NCBI GenBank assembly: GCA_020638795.1
Contig: JACKHW010000001.1
Location: 496,001-560,000, forward strand
DNA: 64,000 nt
DNA from: Planctomycetota bacterium
GTDB taxonomy: Bacteria > Planctomycetota > UBA1135 > GCA-002748355
Direction: 5' to 3'
Shown: positions 26,350 through 35,455 of the stretch, piece after piece
Numbering within the stretch: the stretch's first letter is position 1
Layout: every line of letters begins with the position of its first letter
Made by a program: the position numbers and the translations under genes
Notes under the pieces: model-generated
Databases searched by the model: none
What the model saw: only the letters and a program-made list of their open reading frames with translations
Told to the model about the DNA's origin: nothing

Positions 26350-29300
26350 ATGACGAAGAACCGACAGCAGATCGAGGACGCCTGTCCCGATGAGGCGGTG
26401 CTGCAGGGGCACTTGAACGAGCGGCTCGACGAGAGCCGGGACGAACTCATCGGGCAGCACGTGGGGACCTGTGCTCGATGCCAAGCCAAGCTCGAGACGA
26501 TCGCAGCCGCCCCCGATTTTTGGGGTGAGTTGCGATCGATCGACGTCTCTGAGGTGCCGACGGATCGTGGTGCCGACGGCCCTGCACCCTACGACGTGCA
26601 GGCGCTGCTCGAACGGGTCGTCAGGCTCCTGCATCCGACGGACGATCCGCGCATGCTCGGGCGGATCGGTCACTACGAGGTCTGTGGATTGATCGGACAC
26701 GGCACGACCGGCGTCGTTCTCAAAGCGTTCGAGCCGCGCCTCGCGCGCTACGTCGCGATCAAGCTGATGTCGCCCGACTATCGCGATAGCGCATCGGCCC
26801 GGCGTCGTTTCGCGCGCGAGGCGCGTGCGATCGCGGCGGTCATGCACGAGAACGTCGTCGAGGTGCACGCCGTCGACACGCACGGCGACTTGCCGTACTT
26901 CGTGATGAACTACGTCGCGGGTGCGTCGCTCGAGGATCGCATTGCACGGCACGGTGCACTCGAAACGTGCGAGGTCGTGCGCATCGGTCTGCAGGTCGCG
27001 CGAGGGCTCGCCGCGGCGCACTCTCAAGGAATCGTCCATCGCGACGTGAAGCCGGCCAACGTCATCCTCGAGCCTTCGGTCGAACGCGCCGTGGTGACCG
27101 ACTTCGGTCTTGCGCGTGTCAACGATGAGGCGTCATTGACGCTCAGCGGGACGATCGCGGGAACGCCGCACTACATGTCGCCCGAGCAAGCGCGCGGCGA
27201 TCTCGTCGACGCGCGATCCGACTTGTTCAGTCTCGGGAGCCTCATGTATGCGGCCGCGACGGGTCGGCCGCCGTTTCGTGCGGAGACCGTATTCGGGGTT
27301 CTGAATCGCGTGGCGGAGCACGAGCCGCGCGCGATTCGCGACATCGAACCACGGGTGGACGAATGGCTCGCAGCATTCATCAGGAAACTGATCGCCAAGA
27401 AGCCAGAGGAGCGCTTCCAGTCCGCCGAGGAAGTCGCGACGCTCCTGTCTGCCGAACTCGCGCATCTGCAGAATCCGGTGTCCATCGCCGCGCCGCCGCG
27501 CGATTGGATGTCGCGCGCCGCAGCGTTTCCCAGTGGTTGGCGGCGACGCATTGCGTGGATTGCAGGATGCGCCGCCGTTCTTGGATTCACTCTGTGGGCA
27601 CAAGGTGAGTCGGATAGCGCGAAGCGAGTTCGGCGTGCAATCGCTTCTTTGCTGCCGTTCTCCGTGCAGGACCCGTCGGGTGCATGGACGCGCCGAGTCG
27701 TCGAGCGGGATGGTGTTGGACATGCGGTCTACGAGCAGACCCTCGAGCGCACGAGGTCGTGTGCCGATGTCGGTGCCGTGCGCATGCGACTGAGCGGTGC
27801 TCACGTCGAGCTCGCATCCTCGAGCACTCCGTCCTTGCGGGTGATCGCGCGCCGCAGTGTCGAGGCCGAAACCGAGCGTGAGGCCACGGAGCGAGTCGCG
27901 GGTCTCTTCACGTTCGGGATCGATAGTGCAGGGGGCGGAATCACGATCGAAGCCGTGCGAAGCGACCGGATGGACCTCGAGTCTTCGGGCAATGCGACTG
28001 CGACGTATCACGTTGAGGTGCCTGATGGCATGAAGCTCGAGCTCGATGCGCGCGATGCCACGTTGTCGATCGGCGACATCGACGGGGAAACGAAGATCAG
28101 CCTGTCCGGTGGTCACCTCGAGTTGGCAGACGTCGGTGGCACGCTCGACGTGCGTGCGACCGATGCGGACGTGACCGCTATCTCGGGAATGCGGGCCAAG
28201 GCGGACTTCTTCGTGATGCACGGGCGTGTTCGCGTTGGGGATGCACGCGGGACCGTTTGGATCAACACCTCGGATGGGAACATCGAGCTGCTCGAGAGTT
28301 CGGGCAAGGTTTCCGCTCAGGCTTCGGGCGGCAACATTGAGATCCACGGAATCCGCGGCGCGACGAAAGTACACGCAGAAGGCGGCGACGTGCGGGCCGA
28401 GCTCTTCGACGAGCCGCTGGAGAACTCGAGCCTCAGTTCTGCAGGGGGCCACATCGAAGTCGCGTTGGACGAAGGTGCTGACGTGCACTGCGTCGTCGAT
28501 GGTTCGCTGAAGTCGGAACTGCCGTTCGAGCGAGTTTCGCCGACGCGCCACGAACTCGTGCGAGGCGACGGTAGCAAGCGCCTGTCGTGTATCACGACGA
28601 CGGGCGACGTTCGCGTGGCCGTGCACGCGCGCGGCGATGCCGACCCAGCGCACGATGGGCGGACCGTTCCAGTTCGGGAATCGAGTGGCCGTGGCTTGGG
28701 CGGTAGTCGCTCGGGCGTCAGCGGCCTCGGTGGCAGCGGCAATGGTCGAAGCGGTCATGGCGGCAGCGGACTCGGAGGCAGTGGTCATCAATCGGACGCG
28801 GATACGCGCGCCGCAAGAGGCATACAAGCGCTCGCGACCGAGGCGCGTCGCGGCGGACTGTCCGTCGTCGAGTTCCCCGAGCCGATTGGCAACGTCGATG
28901 GCTACGTCCTGTATCTCCCGACTCGCTACCGGGCTGCCACGGTTGACCGTGGTGCGACGACGTTTCCGCTGATCGTCTACCTACAAGGCAGCTTCGGTGT
29001 CGGCGGTGCGGTTTCGGACGTCGTCAACTGGGGGATGCCGAGGCTGCTTCGCGACGCGCAAGACGCGACAGATGCTCGCTACCGCAGGCTTCTCGACGAC
29101 TTCGTGGTCGTGTGTGTTCACATCTCGGAGGGCCGCTACGGTCAGACGCCGAGTGCGATCGAGCGCATCCTCACGGAGGTCACACAGAAGTACGCCGTCG
29201 ACCCGAAGCGCATCTCCGTGACTGGCCTCAGCCGCGGCGGGCACGGAACGTGGGAACTCGCTGCCAAGCTTCCCGGACATTTTGCAGCGATCGCTCCGAT

Positions 29301-29619
29301 AGGTGCGAGTCCAGGCGCGGTGGATGACTGGTCGAGACTCGCGAACACGTCCGTGTGGATCGCGCACAACGAGTCGGACCAGGTCGCGGAGTTCGACGAA
29401 GCGCTCGCGGCCTCGAACCGCCTCGAGCACGAGTTCGGCGTGAAGTTCTTGCGGATTCACCCTCGCGCCATCGACGGCGTGACGCCGGTGAACGCGCGCT
29501 TCGAGAATGTCCGCTACGTGTTCTCGTCTTCGCCGACGGGCAATCACGATGCTTGGACGGATCTGTATACGAGCGCCGGGTTCTACGCGTGGTTGGCTGC
29601 TCAGGCTCGTCAAGAGTAG
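26350..29619 (+). CDS. Ser/Thr protein kinase fused to an extracytoplasmic beta-helix and alpha/beta hydrolase
   Basis: A 1089-residue fusion. Residues about 20-50 hold an anti-sigma-type zinc motif (IGQHVGTCARCQ). The kinase spans about 105-380: GHGTTGVV, VAIKLM, HRDVKPANV (catalytic Asp232), DFGLAR, GTPHYMSPEQ. One membrane helix lies near 400-420. Then about 430-760 form a repetitive beta-helix like DUF4097 (repeats such as GGNIEI, TSDGNIEL). A Gly/Ser-rich linker (about 775-810) leads to an esterase-like alpha/beta hydrolase: FPLIVYLQGSFG, nucleophile Ser961 in GLSRGGHGTWE, Asp1010, His1066. The SD AAGGAG precedes ATG. The hydrolase and beta-helix should lie outside the cytoplasm, the kinase inside. 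Confidence 0.9.
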   Translation: MTKNRQQIEDACPDEAVLQGHLNERLDESRDELIGQHVGTCARCQAKLETIAAAPDFWGELRSIDVSEVPTDRGADGPAPYDVQALLERVVRLLHPTDDPRMLGRIGHYEVCGLIGHGTTGVVLKAFEPRLARYVAIKLMSPDYRDSASARRRFAREARAIAAVMHENVVEVHAVDTHGDLPYFVMNYVAGASLEDRIARHGALETCEVVRIGLQVARGLAAAHSQGIVHRDVKPANVILEPSVERAVVTDFGLARVNDEASLTLSGTIAGTPHYMSPEQARGDLVDARSDLFSLGSLMYAAATGRPPFRAETVFGVLNRVAEHEPRAIRDIEPRVDEWLAAFIRKLIAKKPEERFQSAEEVATLLSAELAHLQNPVSIAAPPRDWMSRAAAFPSGWRRRIAWIAGCAAVLGFTLWAQGESDSAKRVRRAIASLLPFSVQDPSGAWTRRVVERDGVGHAVYEQTLERTRSCADVGAVRMRLSGAHVELASSSTPSLRVIARRSVEAETEREATERVAGLFTFGIDSAGGGITIEAVRSDRMDLESSGNATATYHVEVPDGMKLELDARDATLSIGDIDGETKISLSGGHLELADVGGTLDVRATDADVTAISGMRAKADFFVMHGRVRVGDARGTVWINTSDGNIELLESSGKVSAQASGGNIEIHGIRGATKVHAEGGDVRAELFDEPLENSSLSSAGGHIEVALDEGADVHCVVDGSLKSELPFERVSPTRHELVRGDGSKRLSCITTTGDVRVAVHARGDADPAHDGRTVPVRESSGRGLGGSRSGVSGLGGSGNGRSGHGGSGLGGSGHQSDADTRAARGIQALATEARRGGLSVVEFPEPIGNVDGYVLYLPTRYRAATVDRGATTFPLIVYLQGSFGVGGAVSDVVNWGMPRLLRDAQDATDARYRRLLDDFVVVCVHISEGRYGQTPSAIERILTEVTQKYAVDPKRISVTGLSRGGHGTWELAAKLPGHFAAIAPIGASPGAVDDWSRLANTSVWIAHNESDQVAEFDEALAASNRLEHEFGVKFLRIHPRAIDGVTPVNARFENVRYVFSSSPTGNHDAWTDLYTSAGFYAWLAAQARQE

Positions 29620-29626
29620 GAAAGTC

Positions 29627-29647
29627 GCGACTCAAATGATGAGTCGC
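29627..29647. terminator. Hairpin at a convergent gene junction
   Basis: GCGACTC-AAATGAT-GAGTCGC is a perfect 7-bp stem with a 7-base loop between the stop of the kinase fusion (29617-29619) and the stop of the permease (29632-29634), overlapping the latter. It lacks a T tract, so its role as a bidirectional terminator is a guess. Confidence 0.35.
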
Positions 29648-31467
29648 ACGCCACCGAGGTTCTGCAATCCATAGATGAAGCGATCGCCGGGCGAACCGAT
29701 GAACATCAGGTTGCGCGGGATCTTCCATTCCTTGGACAGGTTCTCGACGAACTCCGGCGTGAAGCGCCCGCGGAGTACGACGAAGTCGATCTTCATTTCG
29801 GGGTAGGCCTCGTCGAGGAACTCGAGGTGCTCGGCGAGCTTCGGTGGTGGTTCTTCGCCTTGTGGAATGACCGTCACGACCTTGACGTTGTTCGTGTGCT
29901 CGTTGTCGCGGATGTAGAGCATGGCCTGGTTGAGGTTCGGCAGGTTGTCTCCGCGTGTGAAGAACACGAGCTGTTGGTTCGTGATTTTGCGCATCATGTC
30001 GTGCAGCACACGATTCATGGCCGTGAAGCGGCGACCCGCCGAATACGAACGTTTTGCTCGCTCGTAGTCTTCTTCTTCGATCGCTTCGCGTCCTTCGAGG
30101 CGAAGCTTGCGCCGGATCTCGTCCGTGAAGAAGACGACGAGTCGGAGCAGTTGCACACGCATCAACATGATCGAAACGATCAGCAGTGATGGGACGAGAT
30201 AGTCGAGGAAGATGACGAGATTCTCGGAGTTGAGCCGAGCATTGCCGATCAACGCGACCATGACGGCGATGATCGCCATCGTGACCGCGGTCCAAGTCGC
30301 ACGTTCGGGACGGGGCAAGCGAGCGCGCCGGATCTTGAGAAGGACGTTGCCGACCGCGAAGAGCAGCATGACGGACAAGAACGAGAGCGTGTAGACCGCC
30401 GCCAGGGACTCGAGGTCGCCGTGCGTGATCAACAGCACCGACACCGCAAGCACGAAGAACGCGATGATGATGCGGTGATACGTGCCGCGCCCCGTCGTCT
30501 TCAGTAGGAATTGTGGCAGACAGCGGTCGAGGGTCATGCGCTGCACGAGACCAGTGACGCCGACGTAGCTCGTCAACGTCGCCCCCGACAGCACCAGGAC
30601 CGCGTCCACGCTGATCAGCCACGCGAGCCAATCACCGCTCGCTAGGGAACCCATGTGCGAGAGGAGGTTCACCTTGTGCTCGTCGATTTCGCCCAATGGC
30701 ACGAGCGCAAGTGCGAGGATCGCCATTCCGGGGTTGAGAACCGTGACCGCGATCCACATGTTTCGCAGCGTCTTGGGAAAGACGCCTTCAGCCTGCTCTT
30801 CGACGAAGTTCGCCGAAGACTCGAATCCCGACACACCGAGCATCGCGGCTGCGAAACCGAAGAACAGTGCCGGCATGATGCCTCTGGGTTCGCTCGTCGT
30901 GATGTTGGTCCAAAGTTGGTCCGGACCGATGCGCGTGATCGCGATCGCGCCAAGAACGAGTAGCAACCCCATCGAGACGAGGTGGACGACGAAGATGACG
31001 ATCGCGACGACCGCGGATTCGGTGATCCCGATGATCGTCAAGATCATGAAGAACGCGAGCAATCCAATCGTCGCCCAGATGATCGGCAACTGTGGGACCA
31101 AGTGCTCAAGGTAGTGCATCGCCTCGTTGGACGAAATGACCGCCGTCGCCATGTACGACAGGATCGTCAAACACGCCGCCCAAGACGCGCGGAACTTGCT
31201 GGTCGTATTGAGCAAGGCGTTGTAGGCGCCGCCGTTGAGAGGGAGAGCCCCGACGACCTCCGAGTAGATCGATCGGAAGAGCCAGAGCGTCCCAGCGACG
31301 AGGAGCAGGCAAACTGGCGCCCAACGCCCTGCGTAGACGAGAGCGATTGCCGAAACGTAAAGACACGACGAAGTGATGTCGTTGCCGCAGATCGCCGTCG
31401 ACGCGAGTTGTCCCAAGCCACCGTGTTTGTGCTCGGTGACGCCCGGCTCGTTGTTGTTCGCCGCCAT
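29632..31467 (-). CDS. APC-superfamily amino acid permease with cytoplasmic C-terminal domain
   Basis: A 611-residue protein. It starts with GQLASTAICGNDITSSCLYV, the first helix of an amino acid-polyamine-organocation transporter, and then has about 12 membrane segments. The last 190 or so residues are soluble: after TDEIRRKLRLEGREA comes a Rossmann-like region with VVTVIPQGEE, FLDEAYPEMKIDFVV, and a final LMFIGSPGD. That resembles a universal-stress-type sensor domain, as in cationic amino acid transporters of this class. Start ATG 31467 was chosen for the family-like N-terminus. Its 3' end converges with the kinase fusion. Confidence 0.88.
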   Translation of the reverse strand: MAANNNEPGVTEHKHGGLGQLASTAICGNDITSSCLYVSAIALVYAGRWAPVCLLLVAGTLWLFRSIYSEVVGALPLNGGAYNALLNTTSKFRASWAACLTILSYMATAVISSNEAMHYLEHLVPQLPIIWATIGLLAFFMILTIIGITESAVVAIVIFVVHLVSMGLLLVLGAIAITRIGPDQLWTNITTSEPRGIMPALFFGFAAAMLGVSGFESSANFVEEQAEGVFPKTLRNMWIAVTVLNPGMAILALALVPLGEIDEHKVNLLSHMGSLASGDWLAWLISVDAVLVLSGATLTSYVGVTGLVQRMTLDRCLPQFLLKTTGRGTYHRIIIAFFVLAVSVLLITHGDLESLAAVYTLSFLSVMLLFAVGNVLLKIRRARLPRPERATWTAVTMAIIAVMVALIGNARLNSENLVIFLDYLVPSLLIVSIMLMRVQLLRLVVFFTDEIRRKLRLEGREAIEEEDYERAKRSYSAGRRFTAMNRVLHDMMRKITNQQLVFFTRGDNLPNLNQAMLYIRDNEHTNNVKVVTVIPQGEEPPPKLAEHLEFLDEAYPEMKIDFVVLRGRFTPEFVENLSKEWKIPRNLMFIGSPGDRFIYGLQNLGGVRLII

Positions 31468-31568
31468 CGTGGCAGTATGGAACGACGACGATCGGTTGCG
31501 ATGAATCTTCGAGCCGATCGGGTCTTCTCCTCGTCCCCTCAGGATCGACATCTTCAGGATCGATATCG

Positions 31569-32531
31569 ATGAACCTGCCGAGCCCGCGTGCCGCTCGCTT
31601 CGCGAGCGCTGTCCTCCCCTTGCTGTTGTCCGCGTGTGCCAGTCTGCACGGAGAAGCCGCAGAATCGATTCCGCTCGTCGTTTCGACGTGGCCATTCGGC
31701 AAGATCGCTAACGACATCGCGATCGCCGACTTGATCGATGCACGTCCACGGCTCGATGCAATCGAGGCCGGCATCCGCGAGATCGAGCGGCGGAGCTGCG
31801 ATGGATCGGTTGGGCTCGGTGGACGTCCGAACGCCGCGGGCTATGCGCAATTGGATGCGTGCATCATGGACGGTCCTGGTGCGCGAGCCGGCTCGGTCGC
31901 GGCTGTGGAGGGCATCGTGCATCCGATCACGGCCGCTCGACGAGTCATGGAAAACACCAAGCACGTGATGCTCACGGGTGAAGGCGCTCGATGGTTCGCA
32001 TTGAGTCAAGGTGTCGAGTCGACACAGATCGACGACCTGGAAGCCAAGAAGCGCGCATGGCGCGACAACGCAAACAGCCCACGAGCAAGACAAGAAGGCC
32101 ATGACACGATCGCGCTCCTCGTGCTCGATGGCGAGCGTCACGTCGCCGGCGGATGTTCGACGAGCGGTGCTGGCGGAAAACTGCCGGGTCGGGTCGGGGA
32201 TTCGCCGATCCTGGGTTCTGGACTCTACGTCGACGAAGACGTCGGAGCTGCTGGTGCAACCGGACGAGGCGAGAACGTGATGCGTCATTGCGGCACGTTC
32301 TTGATCGTCGAACTCATGCGGGCAGGCCTCCATCCGCGCGCCGCGTGTGAGGAAGCCATTCACCGCATCGCGAGCAAGGACCCACTCGGCTACCGACTCG
32401 ATATCTGTTTCATCGCGATCGACAAGCTGGGTCGATTCGGGGCGGCAGCATCCAATCAGCGCTTCCCCTTCGCCGTGACGACCGCGGGACGAAGCGAGAT
32501 TCATCACGTCGATCCGGTGCGGCCTCGTTGA
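31569..32531 (+). CDS. Lipoprotein of the N4-(beta-N-acetylglucosaminyl)-L-asparaginase family
   Basis: A 320-residue Ntn-hydrolase of the glycosylasparaginase type. The cleavage-site and nucleophile Thr180 is in GHDTIALLVLDG, with GGCSTSGAGGKLPGRVGDSP and GSGLYVDEDVGAAGATGRGE downstream, as in flavobacterial enzymes that release Asn-linked glycans. Upstream VGLGGRPNAAGYAQLDACIM belongs to the alpha subunit. The lipobox LLSAC (Cys about residue 23) suggests membrane anchoring. The proenzyme would self-cleave before Thr180. The start ATG 31569 has a divergent promoter region shared with the permease. Confidence 0.9.
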   Translation: MNLPSPRAARFASAVLPLLLSACASLHGEAAESIPLVVSTWPFGKIANDIAIADLIDARPRLDAIEAGIREIERRSCDGSVGLGGRPNAAGYAQLDACIMDGPGARAGSVAAVEGIVHPITAARRVMENTKHVMLTGEGARWFALSQGVESTQIDDLEAKKRAWRDNANSPRARQEGHDTIALLVLDGERHVAGGCSTSGAGGKLPGRVGDSPILGSGLYVDEDVGAAGATGRGENVMRHCGTFLIVELMRAGLHPRAACEEAIHRIASKDPLGYRLDICFIAIDKLGRFGAAASNQRFPFAVTTAGRSEIHHVDPVRPR

Positions 32532-32616
32532 TCGCTCGTGGACGCTGCGACGGAGAGCCTAGGCGATCGCGGCGAATCTCCTTACCAGGCCCGATCGCCA
32601 CATCTTCGGAGAATAG

Positions 32617-32739
32617 GCGCAGTCCGAGTCGTCGGCCTGCGGAGGCTTGCCCGTCGGTGACTTGCTCCGAAAGCCGTTCAGCCCTGCCGAACTCGTGTCC
32701 CGCGTGCGCGCGGTCCTCGACGCGAAGCAGTGCCTCTGA
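32617..32739 (+). pseudogene. Relic of a response-regulator receiver domain (3' end)
   Basis: The frame ends with GDLLRKPFSPAELVSRVRAV LDAKQCL then TGA. KPFSPAELVSRVRAVL is the classical end of a receiver domain (the conserved Lys-Pro and helix 5). No start or phospho-acceptor part is present in this frame; a stop (TAG at 32614) lies just upstream. A neighbouring frame upstream has HLRRIGAVRVVGL, which could be the strand before it. It looks like a degraded remnant left after deletions and frameshifts. Confidence 0.5.
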
Positions 32740-32754
32740 GCAGCCTCGCGATCA

Positions 32755-34434
32755 TCAGTTCAGGACATTCGTGAACTCGCCCGTGAACGTCGTCGCATCG
32801 AGCAACAGACTCTGCACGAACACCCCTGAGTTGACCGGGAACGGGAAGCCGAAGTCGAACTCTCCATGGAGGTCGAGAAGTCCGGCGAAGACGATGAAGC
32901 CCTGCCCGAGGTCGAGTTGGAACGAGCCGGTAACACCGGGCACGGAGAAGCCGGGGATCTTGCGCGCGGAGACGACGAGGACGGCGAAGTGACCGCTCTT
33001 GCCGAAAGCTCGCAGGTGGGTAGTCGTCAAATCGCGCAATTGTGGCGCGCGGGCCGATAACTCGACGGCGCCCTTTCCCCCGCTGTAGCCCTTGACGATC
33101 GCATAGGTGGTTCCTTTGGGATACCGACTCCCGAGCTGTGCATACGGGAGGCCCGCGAAGTAGGCCTGGCGCCAGCCGCGTGATAGGCCGGTCGTGCCGT
33201 CGACGAGCATCAGCTGTGCGTAGGGCAAGAACGTGCCGCGCGCGAACTCGAAGTCGACGGACGTCTCGGTGCCTTGTGCGCAGACGAAGGTCACGTGCCC
33301 ATCGTTCTTGCCGACGGATGCCGCGGCAGTCGAGCCCGGTACGATCGGCGTCGTCACGGGTGAACCACACGTCGAAGCTATGTCGAACGTGCCGTTGCCC
33401 CAGAAGCCCGTCGAAACGGCGAAGTAATTCGCCGCGGGCAGTGTGCCGGAAACGATCGATCCGAGTTTTGCCGAATCATCGTCGTTCTCGAGGATCTCAT
33501 CGAACTCGTTGTCGAGGAGCAGCAGGTACGAATCGGTCAGCGGCTTGCCGGTCGTACCGGCGGAGATCTTCACTTCGATGTCGGATGGCGTCGCGAGCGA
33601 GTACCGGTACGCCAAGAAGTCCTCTTGTCCGCCCGGGATGACGTCCTGCAGACTTCCGTTGCAGGGGAGGCTCGGTAGCGCTTTGGCCATGAAGCTCGTC
33701 TGGATCGAAACGGGACCGGGTGTTTGGGCACGCAACGTGACGAAGTACGAGCCCTTGGGCAAATGGGCGCGCAGGCCGGCATCCTTCTGCATCGAAGTCG
33801 ACGCGGTGTCGACCCGAAACAGCTCGGTCAAGAGTTTCGATCGCAGGTAGAGCCTCGTATCGATGCCCTGTCCGTCGAGCTGGATCGAAAACACGCCCTC
33901 ACCCGGTAGGTCGAACGAAAGTAGGGTCTCGTCCATCGTCAACGACGCGGAGGTTTGCCCGCTCAGAGAGAGCCGCGGGATCGTGAGCTTCTGATAGGCG
34001 ATGTCGAGGCGATAGTCGCCCGTCACTCGCGACTGCATGCCGACGACATAGTCGCCTGCTGGTAGCTCGATGTGGATATCCCGGTAGTAAGACGTCCAAC
34101 CGATCCCCGACGCGATCATGAACCCCTTGCGATTGTAGAGATACAGCGTCCCGCCGGTCAGCCCATTCGTGCCTCGCCCGCGCGCGGACAGATCGACACT
34201 CGCGCTCTCGGTGAGGGAGAATGCGTAGTCGTCGACGTCGTCTGTTCTGTCGATCGCGGCATCGACGCGAAGACCGAGGGCGGACAAGGTTCCGAGCGAT
34301 TGCGCGAAGCCGGGTGCGTCGTTGAATTCACGCTCGGATACTTGACCGGGCACCCTGGATGCGAGTGTTGCTGAGACGATGGCAGCAGCACAGGCGAGCG
34401 AGTAGCGGCAGAGCGGTTTGCTTCGTAGGGCCAT
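32755..34434 (-). CDS. Secreted PPC-type (bacterial pre-peptidase C-like) repeat protein
   Basis: A 559-residue exported protein with signal peptide (SLACAAAIVSATLASRVPGQ). The body has PPC-like beta-sandwich modules: EREFNDAPGFAQSLG and the DDVDDYAFSLTESASVDLSAR signature of such domains, then a second copy (QEDFLAYRYSLATPSDIEVKIS). The last about 150 residues end in a segment (GVFVQSLLLDATTFTGEFTN) shared in style with the Kelch-type protein at 49589. It has no catalytic motif; a surface-associated role is likely. ATG 34434 starts the signal peptide; an in-frame ATG at 34458 also exists. Confidence 0.75.
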   Translation of the reverse strand: MALRSKPLCRYSLACAAAIVSATLASRVPGQVSEREFNDAPGFAQSLGTLSALGLRVDAAIDRTDDVDDYAFSLTESASVDLSARGRGTNGLTGGTLYLYNRKGFMIASGIGWTSYYRDIHIELPAGDYVVGMQSRVTGDYRLDIAYQKLTIPRLSLSGQTSASLTMDETLLSFDLPGEGVFSIQLDGQGIDTRLYLRSKLLTELFRVDTASTSMQKDAGLRAHLPKGSYFVTLRAQTPGPVSIQTSFMAKALPSLPCNGSLQDVIPGGQEDFLAYRYSLATPSDIEVKISAGTTGKPLTDSYLLLLDNEFDEILENDDDSAKLGSIVSGTLPAANYFAVSTGFWGNGTFDIASTCGSPVTTPIVPGSTAAASVGKNDGHVTFVCAQGTETSVDFEFARGTFLPYAQLMLVDGTTGLSRGWRQAYFAGLPYAQLGSRYPKGTTYAIVKGYSGGKGAVELSARAPQLRDLTTTHLRAFGKSGHFAVLVVSARKIPGFSVPGVTGSFQLDLGQGFIVFAGLLDLHGEFDFGFPFPVNSGVFVQSLLLDATTFTGEFTNVLN

Positions 34435-34498
34435 GCGTTCATTGTTCCAAAAGAACATGGCCTCGTGGTGCGTCCGTTTCTTTCAGCGTGTCGAAGCC

Positions 34499-35455
34499 CT
34501 ACGCGAACTGCCATTGCGTCACGTAGAACAGCAAGCTGCGGTAGATCGTCAACGCGCCGAAGCTCACGGGCAGGAGCGTGAGTGCCATCACGATCGCTCC
34601 GGGCCTTCCGAATCCATGAAAGCGTTGCGCAGCGCCATATCCGTACCAGACGAGAAAGGCCGCCAAAGCCGGGCCGAGTGCGCGGTCGTGAAGCAAGAAC
34701 GCACGGACCGCTCGAGTGCCGAACGCTTCGGCGATGCCGCCGACTCCGATGAACAGTGCGAAGAGCAGGACCTGAGCCAACAGGAAGTAGCCGACGAAGT
34801 GGAGCGACGAGACGAAGTGCTCGGACACGAGGCGACGCCGATTCGATTTGGTAAGCCTCGTCAAGAAGAAGGAAGCCGCGAAGAACATCGGCACGAGCGA
34901 GAACACGAGTGTTCGCGACAACGAATCGCCGAGAACGTCGAAGCGATCGGAAAGCGCCAAGAAGCTGCGCGTGAGCTCGTCGTTCGCACCGCGCGCCTCG
35001 AGGTCTTTGAGCGTCGTGCCGAGCCGGTTTTCGACCCAACTTCTCGCGTCTTGTGCATGAAACGAAGGGCGCGACCTCAGGTGGGAGCGTAGCGGAGTCG
35101 AGAGCGTGTCGATCCCGAGCCACGCGCCGACAACGAAGAAGATCACGTTGGCGACCAGGAAGTACTGGATTGGTCGCGCATACGGAATGCGCTTCCCGCG
35201 GAAATAGTCCGTTGTCAGCGATCCCGGTCGGGCGAAGAGCGAAATCGTGGCCTTCGCGAACGGCCCGTCGAGCTGCGTGAATCGCGCGATCAACGCTCGC
35301 AGCCAGAACCAGAACGAGAATTCTCCCGGTCGCAGTTTGCGTTCGCCGCATTGATGACAGTACGGACCGTCGAACGGAGTCGCACACGTTGGACAGGCAA
35401 GGCTGCTCGGTGTGTCCGATGCAACGTCCGCTGGTCGTTCCGATGAGCGTTGCAT
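34499..35455 (-). CDS. DUF3667-family membrane protein with zinc ribbon
   Basis: A 318-residue protein. An N-terminal zinc ribbon CPTCATPFDGPYCHQCGE is followed by ELRPGEFSFWFWLRALIARF and a LARPGSLTTDYFRGKRIPYARPIQYFLVANVIFF block, the core of DUF3667. Four to five membrane helices follow. Function is unknown; the family is widespread in Bacteroidota and Planctomycetota. Its start overlaps the glycosyltransferase stop by one base (TGATG), so they are probably cotranscribed. Confidence 0.85.
   Translation of the reverse strand: MQRSSERPADVASDTPSSLACPTCATPFDGPYCHQCGERKLRPGEFSFWFWLRALIARFTQLDGPFAKATISLFARPGSLTTDYFRGKRIPYARPIQYFLVANVIFFVVGAWLGIDTLSTPLRSHLRSRPSFHAQDARSWVENRLGTTLKDLEARGANDELTRSFLALSDRFDVLGDSLSRTLVFSLVPMFFAASFFLTRLTKSNRRRLVSEHFVSSLHFVGYFLLAQVLLFALFIGVGGIAEAFGTRAVRAFLLHDRALGPALAAFLVWYGYGAAQRFHGFGRPGAIVMALTLLPVSFGALTIYRSLLFYVTQWQFA

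Noticed and set aside
28681..28800. Gly/Ser-rich repeats as a separate repeat region or CRISPR-like array
   Set aside because: The codons form an in-frame flexible linker within the kinase-hydrolase fusion. There are no spacers or palindromic direct repeats.
32617..32739. Short receiver-like frame as a functional small gene
   Set aside because: It lacks the Asp, acidic pocket and start region of a receiver, and a stop codon precedes it.
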